Assembly (NCBI GenBank): GCA_963576735.1
Contig: OY755171.1
Coordinates: 7,192,001 to 7,256,000, forward strand
Source: Bedellia somnulentella
Lineage: Eukaryota > Arthropoda > Insecta > Lepidoptera > Bedelliidae
Length of the DNA stretch: 64,000 bases
Direction of reading: 5' to 3'
Shown: in pieces, positions 57,011 through 64,000 of the stretch
Position numbering within the stretch: the first letter of the stretch is position 1
How the letters are laid out: each line of letters begins with the position of its first letter
Translations under genes and position numbers: made by a program
Notes under the pieces: generated by a model
Seen by the model: the letters and a program-made list of their open reading frames with translations, nothing else
Told to the model about the DNA's origin: nothing
Databases searched by the model: none

Positions 57011-60000
57011 GGCGACGTTTGATCTTTCCAAAAGTCAGGCAATTTGCATTTTCAGCTGGATCTGAAACAACGAAACGGTGTTTGAACCAAATGATTTAAA
57101 TAAAATATACCAACTAATAAAATACAAAAAAATAAATAAATTGTAAAGTTAATAACATTATTGCTTTGTATAATATAATTGGAGTAAGATTAGTTTGCGC
57201 TCTTCAGCAAGTCTTTAATAGATTACTGCAAGGCAATGTTTTGCCTTTAATCCCTTAATTAACCTCAACAACATGAACTAAGAGACATGTTTTGATGAAG
57301 TAATCTCTCAAGATTTGCTCCCATATAATTAAACGAGGTTTAATAGTTATCTGAACGCAGCTGATCGAAAAGTCATGCAAAAATACGTTTATTTTGAAAC
57401 AATTAATTTATTCATGCGGTGCACTACCGATATTGGATGTCTTTTGGTCCAATGAATAGCGGGATCTGATAGTTGGCGGCTCCGCATCGCCGACCAAAAT
57501 AATTGTCCGAAATGCAAAATGGTGGTAAGCGGTGGAAATGCTCATTTCGGTGGAGTATCAATTCGGTGTCAATAACCAATATTGCTTTGTATACAAACAG
57601 AAATGTCGCTATCTGCTGCACCTTGGTACTATTGAATTATTTTGTTTATTTGAGTGACTTGCAAGTAGTGTGAAAAAAAGTTAATAAACAACAATTACAA
57701 AATAATTATGTTAACCTTTTTTCGTCACTAGTGTTAATTATATGCAAAAAGTGACGAAGAAATAGTGAAAGTATTAGTAATATACTGGATGAAATTGAAT
57801 ATAACTATTTCTTAACCATACAGAAACATCAGAAATGCACAACGTTAATATTAAATTTTTCCCTTCGGCCGGTAGTCCCAGAATGCAACCGTTAATTTTT
57901 TTACCATATCAACATCGCAAACTTTTCAAGTGTTCCAAGCTATTTTAGATCGTGCTTACTAATATGGTCTAGTTAAAGATGGTACTCTCCAATAAGTCAA
58001 GGGTAATAAAATATTCAATGCACTTTATTGAGATTGTATGTCCAAAATTGGTAAACAATACGAAAAATATGGAAGGTGTTATCTTTAAAGTATCTTTATT
58101 GTTATCGATTGTTAAATTGTACGACTAGTCACAGGTTAGTAACGTTTAGTTAAGCATAACTTGAAATAAATGTCAAAGGCTACAATAAAAAAAAATACAC
58201 TATAAAATACACACAATGAAGGCTGTAACACAAAAAAGGGGCAGTCAGCTGCAGAGATACAGTCTAATGGTTTAAGAATCAAATCGAACTTACAAATTAT
58301 TTCGTATACTGTATACAGTACTAATATCAACTTCTGCCGAAGTCCACCAAATCCCTGACATATTGATTCGAATGTTCAGATTACCACATGTCCATAAACG
58401 CATGCATCCAAGCCGAATTCCCGTGTAGATTGGCATCTATTGTACGGTCTGTCCAGTCAGTCTACCCTAGCGGACTCTATTGAAAGCATTTCACTACTAA
58501 GTTCCGATTGTAGGCTTCACACAAGAGCATCGAATCATGAGAGAATCGGATTGGGAATCCACTTACATTTACACTTGAATTGCAAGTATTATCGCCAACA
58601 TGCAGACAATACTTAGCTGAAAATAGTTCATTTACTATTTATGAACAAAACTTAGTCCGCTTTCAAACTTCCTAAAACTAGTGTTTCACAAAGCATGCAT
58701 GCATACTGTGTTTGTAAGAAGAACCTTTTACATTTGCTACTCGGCTATCCAAGAGAAATGCACCATGTGACGTCGTTATGTGAAGCATAAAAGAGCTATA
58801 CATAAAACTTGTTATGTCTTCTTTGGGTTTAGCCGAATAGGGTTGTGTAAAGCTCACGGATATATGGTGGTGTTGTTTGAGTGTTTGCTCACTAGATGGC
58901 GGTCCCTGTTCAAACTGGTAGAGTGGCACAGAGTAGGGACAGTCAACTCATAGCTCGATGATACGATATTTGCTTTGTTTGCTTTTAGATACGAACAAAG
59001 TGATTCTAAAGTACCATTGCGTGCCTACTAAGTCTAAGACAAGTGAAGTAAACAAAATAAAAAATATTTATGTAAAAAATATTTATAACAATAAATTTTT
59101 CACATTTTGTAGCTTATATTATAATATAGAGATTTTACAAAAAAAACATTGGTCTTTTACAGTGCCTCTTCCCGTAATTATCGCCTCGAACGAGATCCAC
59201 GGTCGAGACGAAATTGTGCTTATATTAATATAAAAAAAAACAAATTAAAAAGTATTCTCAGTTTTAAAAAGTATTTTTACAGGGCTGACCATACTATCCG
59301 GACGCTCAGTTCATCCCTCTTTTCAAACACAATTTAATGAGGCATAGCGCTGTACGCCTAGACTGAAGTGTGCTGCACCGCACCCCTCTTATCTGTCTAT
59401 TGAAATTATTTTATTTTCTTGCACAATATTTTTTTCTTTATTGAGCAATGAAGGGTTTCATTGTCAAGTATTGATTAAGAAGTTCCATCTACAAACAAGA
59501 ATTTTATAGCTAAAGTATTTTTACCATATTCTCTTTTTATCTATCGTCTATAATGTAAAAAAACGTATTATCTGTCTACTCATGTACGTGTTAAGATTAC
59601 CATCAACCCGATACCATCCGTAGATATTTAAATGTAACCGAATTAGTTAACTTGAAGATTGGTAGACTATTAGTTGTATTTAGATAAACAAGTGTATTAG
59701 CCACCCTACTAAAGATATACAGTACAACGATATGTATATGTATGAATAAAAAATAATCATCGCAACACTCCATTTAGCAATTCCGATTCCATACCAGTGA
59801 GGCGTAACACAGCTTGATATGGTTAATGGATATTTAATGATTTTAATGCATGCATATTTTCAATGATTTCAAATTGAATCCAGATAAAGCCCGCGGTAAT
59901 TTATTGTACCCCTATGTTTGTTGCTAGTTCAAATAAAGAGTAGTTGGGAACTAAGACGAATGGTGTCCGGTGATATACGTACGTGTGTTGTTGGACAAAT

Positions 60001-61495
60001 AACGTATCAGTGCTATCAATTTCGCATGTGTACTCGCTAGATCTAGCGCTTTAGAGACTGTGGGACGAACTTATTATTAAGCTTTTCTGGCTAATAGAGA
60101 GTACTAGTATATGATTTCTCAATGCGATTCTAATCAATATATACGAACATATTACACAGACCAAGTCAGCACCTAGAAAGTAAAATAACCTGTGGTAAGA
60201 GATACTAACTCGATGTATTAAATAATATTTAATACTCATATAAATAACATACAAGACTATGAAACGCACATTCATATTCGTCATATAAATAAATGCTTTC
60301 AGCGGGATTCGTTCCTGCAAACTCTTACCAACTACACCACAGACGTTGATATTTTTATTAAATTAAATATAATTAAATATAGCCTGAGAACATCAATGAA
60401 GTGATTTTTTGTTTTGAGCGCCACGCCATGTTAATCAATATAGTGATTACCTTTGACAATCTTTAGCAGGTCCATTTTTATGTGACGAATGAACTGTAAT
60501 TTATAACCCTTAACTTATGAATTAACTGCTTTAAGATATTTTTTATGTTAAATTACAAAAAATATTATTTCTTTCTAAAGATTTCATAGCGCCTTATCTA
60601 AGCGTAGATAGCGCTTTATGTTAAAATCAGTCCGCAGAGAGAGACCGGAGGCATCCGAATTTATACTCAAAGTTTGTAGTAACGGGGTTGCCCTCAAATG
60701 ACCCTGTCTACTAAACCGATAAAGAACTTGGGAGCAAAATTGATACAAATGAGCGCAAATAAGCAACTCTTTCTACAAAGTCAGTTAGGGATGAGTTCTC
60801 GATGACTCATGAAAAAGTTTGGAACTGTTGGGCTGTTCATTTACTAGTATCTATTAAGGATAAATAAATTGAAGCAACATTAATTTAATTATAATATGGT
60901 GGGGTGCTAATGAGATAAATCCGAAGATTAGTTAGTCTTATGGTGATCAAGATATATTCAACGGAGTGTCCACTTGGAAGGCTTAGCGTCACTTTATATG
61001 GAGGCACTGTAAACCGACTTAGAATAAATAAAGCTCTTCAAGTTTCCTATCGCGAAAAAAAGATTTATTTTTTGCCAAAGATGTACGCTGATTGTTTAAT
61101 TTAGCGTAATGAGCTACAAAGTAAGTGAAATCAAAAATATACAAAGCAATTGCATCATTTTATCAGCATCTTTTTATCTGATCAACTATATTATCAAAAT
61201 AAAACTTGCGCTTGTATTTAAAACAGACTTTGTGGAGTAGAACTGACACTGAAATTAAAACCGTAGTAGTGGTTGCATTTTCTATGTCGGGTCTATTGGC
61301 CGGTGGGTCAAGAATTAACTAGCAGTGTTGCTTTGTATATTTTTCGAGTTTACTAATTATGCAGCTCAATACGCAAAATAAAACAATCCACGTACATCTT
61401 TGTCAATAAATAAATCCTTTTATCACGTCACATAAAGATATGATTAAAAGTTCTGCCATCAGTTTTTTATACTGATTTTTACAATTTGTTGTGTG
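57011..61495. other. Gene-free AT-rich stretch
   Basis: Upstream of the DUF4758-like gene. A slightly GC-richer patch at 57460-57560 may be near its promoter but no motif could be assigned. No exon, RNA gene or repeat family of this window was recognised through 61495. Confidence 0.5.
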
Positions 61496-61508
61496 TGTGT
61501 ATTTTATA

Positions 61509-61751
61509 GCTGTGTAGTGTCGGCTTAGAATAGCACTACCCCATTTCTTCCGGTGGGTGTATGTAAGAGGCGACCAACGGTATTGGGGCTTTTAAGGGAT
61601 TTCTGGGCGATGAGGCTGGAGACCCTTCGCCAACAACTTTTATTGTACCATCTTTTCCCCACTTAACTTTCCAAAAGTGGCTGAGGAATTTCTTATTCCT
61701 TAGTTCTGGCTACCCCTTCTAGGGATTTATAGCCGTGAGTATATGTATGTA
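61509..61751 (+). mobile_element. SINE-A, full-length with 13-bp duplication
   Basis: From GCTGTGTAGTGTCGGC to GTGAGTATATGTATGTA, flanked by TGTGTATTTTATA at 61496-61508 and 61752-61764, a perfect 13-bp duplication. It is among the best preserved copies. Confidence 0.93.
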
Positions 61752-61764
61752 TGTGTATTTTATA

Positions 61765-62564
61765 TTTTATATATTATGTAGTATCTTAAAAATCAATATT
61801 AACCCTAAACATCCCATTTAAAAACATACACCTCATGGACGAAGTAACATTAAACAAAGGCTAGAAATAAAATAAGCGCAGGATCAACTTGAATAAGTAT
61901 CTGAATCACAGAAAGAAGCAATAAGATGATAAGACGGAATACCCCGAGCATACAGATCTTGAAGCCTCGCCATTGTCGCTGCATCCTACCCGACACGTTC
62001 CCAGTTTTATTCACAACGTTAAGTTGAAGGATAAAGTTTTATTATTTTACTACACGTACGTGGTTTGAATGCACCTGTGCACTACCAATACTTAGCTCTT
62101 ATTCAAAGCCAGCGCTGTCTACCGTCTACACTCAGGACGTCTTTTAGTTCTGCATTCAATCAAAGTCTAATCTTGTGAGAATACTAGCGGGTTCGTACGG
62201 GTAGTGTTTTTAGTGCTGGTTTTCTCTAAATGCACTGAAATAATCACTGCTTATCCCCTATGACATTTACCATGATGGCATATAGCCTATATTATGTCCT
62301 AGGGTTGTTGATTTTCTTAAGAAAAGATTAATAATATCTTTTCGTTCTTGAACACATAACTTCCCGTTCTTTATAATATTAATAAAGATATTGTCGTATG
62401 CTAAAGTGAAATTATCAGTTTTATTTAAAGACATGAATTGTTTGTTTGAACAAGATATATGATTTACAAACCGTACTACCCTTTTATATAGTACTTTGTT
62501 TAAGTGTTAGTATACAATGAAATCTTGCTATATTTACCTTAAAAATCATAACGACATGTATATG
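61765..62564. other. No feature recognised
   Basis: AT-rich intergenic DNA without coding or repeat signal that I could identify. Confidence 0.5.
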
Positions 62565-62752
62565 TATGTATATGGTATACTTATATTTCCACGACTACAT
62601 ACCAAAAAAAGAGAGTTTGTCTTGGAGGAGATCTTTTAGAAGTTAAGTGGAGGAAAAATGGTTATATAACGGATCTCCGGTAGTAGGTCTCCAACCATAT
62701 TGTCCAACAATAATTAAAAAGGTCTCAATACCCCTAGTCGCATCATAAGGTA
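62565..62752 (-). repeat. SINE-A, degenerate copy
   Basis: ATTTCCACGACTACATACC, AAGTTAAGTGGAGGAAAAAT, AGTAGGTCTCCAACCATATT and AATACCCCTAGTCGCATC follow the minus-oriented SINE-A order. Both ends are worn. Confidence 0.65.
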
Positions 62753-63309
62753 CGGGTAATCACTAATTGGAAGCCATAGCTAACATCGTAACAATCCTGG
62801 CACATAAACTCCATAAAGATCAACAAATATTAACTCCTGTTAAAGGTTCTGACAATGTCACACGTTTACTGCAATAGCGCTCGATCAAAAATGATTTGAA
62901 TTCAGAACAGCTCTTGTTAGAGCTCCCACAATTTAGTAAGCATTGAGCAGCGAGTGACGTCATTCGAATTTTGTTTGATCGGTTCTCGTTTAAATGTAAA
63001 TGCTGTGTCGCCAACTCACCACCCGGGAAATGTCCAATGTTTTGCATGAGTAATAAATATTATAAATTTTGTAAGCTCAACAAAAAGTCAATCAAAAGCC
63101 GTGAAATGTCGGGTTTCCGTTTTCACGTTCAACACCGGTGCTTTAATCAGCGCTTTCAAATTAAATTAAGAGGATTTTTCACAAATCTTGTTACACATTC
63201 ATGAATTTGCCTAATCCGTAGAACTCAAAAGTGTCAAATTTGTTCTTTTGGCGACGTGTTTTTCTACATTCGCAAATTTTTATTGTGTTCAGCTGGCTCA
63301 GTAATTTTA
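62753..63309. other. No feature recognised
   Basis: Small ORFs on both strands (75-77 codons) without recognisable domains. No repeat seen. Confidence 0.45.
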
Positions 63310-63575
63310 TCTTATTAATATTATAAATGTGAAACTTTAGATGTTTGGATGTTTGTGTGTTTGGGGCGAAAAGGCTCCTCAAGTACTTTGTGTATATAAA
63401 TGAAATTTGGCAGAATGCTAGATAATGCCTTAAATTATGACATAGGATACTTTTCATCCCGGAGAAATTTGACCAATAAAATATTCACGGCTGATTGAAC
63501 TGAGAGTACCGGAAAAGATGCCTAAAGTTTTGTTATAAGCAAATTTGACAGTACAAAGTCTGTCGGGTCAGCTAG
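63310..63575 (+). mobile_element. Helitron-like non-autonomous element
   Basis: Begins TCTTATTAATATTATAAATG and ends GTCTGTCGGGTCAGCTAG, lying between an A and a T. A TC start, CTAG end and A/T insertion site are Helitron hallmarks. The internal text (ATGAAATTTGGCAGAATG, GGATACTTTTCATCCCGG) is of a type I recall as widespread in Lepidoptera. The expected 3' hairpin is not obvious, so this is a likely rather than firm call. Confidence 0.5.
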
Positions 63576-63969
63576 TATTGAAATATTTTAGGGATGCTGA
63601 ATCATTTATTTATAAAAAATTGTTTATTTTTAAAATAAATTAATTGCATATGTAAACAATAAATACGAGTGCATAAAGTCAATAATGATATAGAATATCC
63701 AGCTCATTACGCTTAAACAAATAATTAACAGGTAACAATAGGACTTCATGAGAACCAGCAGCATTTAAGACATTACAATTGATAATCTCGAACTAAGCCA
63801 TTGAATAATTAATCAAGGACTTTCGCTTCATGGTTTGATGGTGTTATTCATGCAATTAGATGTTATTGAACAAATTGAACTTCCATTTTGGATTTAGTCA
63901 AAAGGTCACGTATGTCACGGTGTGTGCAATTACTTATTAAGAAAACCCATTGGATGTACTCAACTACTT
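63576..63969. other. No feature recognised
   Basis: AT-rich intergenic DNA. Confidence 0.45.
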
Positions 63970-64000
63970 ACACGTTCACACCGTATACGCCGCAAGGGGT
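63970..64000 (-). repeat. SINE-B, 3' end cut by the window edge
   Basis: ACACGTTCACACCGTATACG then CCGCAAGGGGT matches the start of minus-oriented SINE-B copies such as 12139. The rest lies outside the window. Confidence 0.7.

Noticed and set aside
57424..57621. 65-codon minus ORF upstream of the DUF4758-like gene
   Set aside because: No start context, domain or splice link was visible; it is probably promoter-proximal non-coding DNA.

Overview
This window looks like nuclear DNA of a lepidopteran insect (moth or butterfly). It is AT-rich, has short genes with GT-AG introns, and carries dense retroposons whose 3' modules (TATG-tailed and GTTTATG-tailed short elements, RTE-type LINE tails) match dispersed repeats I recall from Lepidoptera. 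No database search was possible, so the organism assignment is by recognition only.

Host genes. (1) About 5388-10393, plus: the last five exons of an epoxide hydrolase 4-like alpha/beta hydrolase; its N-terminal exon(s) were not found. (2) 26527-30211, plus: a complete four-exon FGFR1OP2/SIKE-family coiled-coil protein (STRIPAK-associated, Drosophila Fgop2-like, 209 aa), possibly with a very long 3' UTR. (3) 35651-36494, minus: a complete three-exon signal peptidase complex subunit 3 (179 aa), convergent with gene 2. (4) 38535-44457, minus: a complete four-exon Ly6/uPAR-like, probably GPI-anchored protein (179 aa) with a LINE in its second intron. (5) 50984-57010, minus: a complete five-exon secreted protein of 989 aa that I place in the insect DUF4758 family. 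These genes have unrelated roles and do not form an operon-like unit.

Mobile DNA. 12.1-25.6 kb is a transposon-rich block: a tRNA-headed SINE, a 5'-truncated restriction-like-endonuclease LINE in a TAA repeat (R4/Dong type), a decayed RTE LINE with a tRNA-like module at its 5' end, an apparently intact piggyBac transposon with TTAA duplication, a second inverted-repeat element abutting the same TTAA, and a recent 5'-truncated RTE LINE with target-site duplications. Elsewhere there are more than twenty copies of a 250-bp TATG-tailed retroposon (called SINE-A here), about seven copies of a tRNA-headed retroposon (SINE-B), four copies or fragments of a tRNA-like element (family C), two small TTAA-flanked or Helitron-like elements, and a broken LINE at 39.7-42.5 kb. 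The 3' end of that LINE matches the SINE-A and SINE-B tails, so it is a plausible driver for both.

The best hunting results are the LINE/SINE tail sharing, the intact piggyBac with subterminal palindromes and a TTAA-sharing neighbour, the catalytic-site mutation in an otherwise open R4/Dong-like ORF, the tRNA-headed RTE LINE, and an inverted tRNA-like retroposon resembling a twin-priming product. I found no evidence of a wholly new biological system. The right end (57-64 kb) is mostly gene-free.
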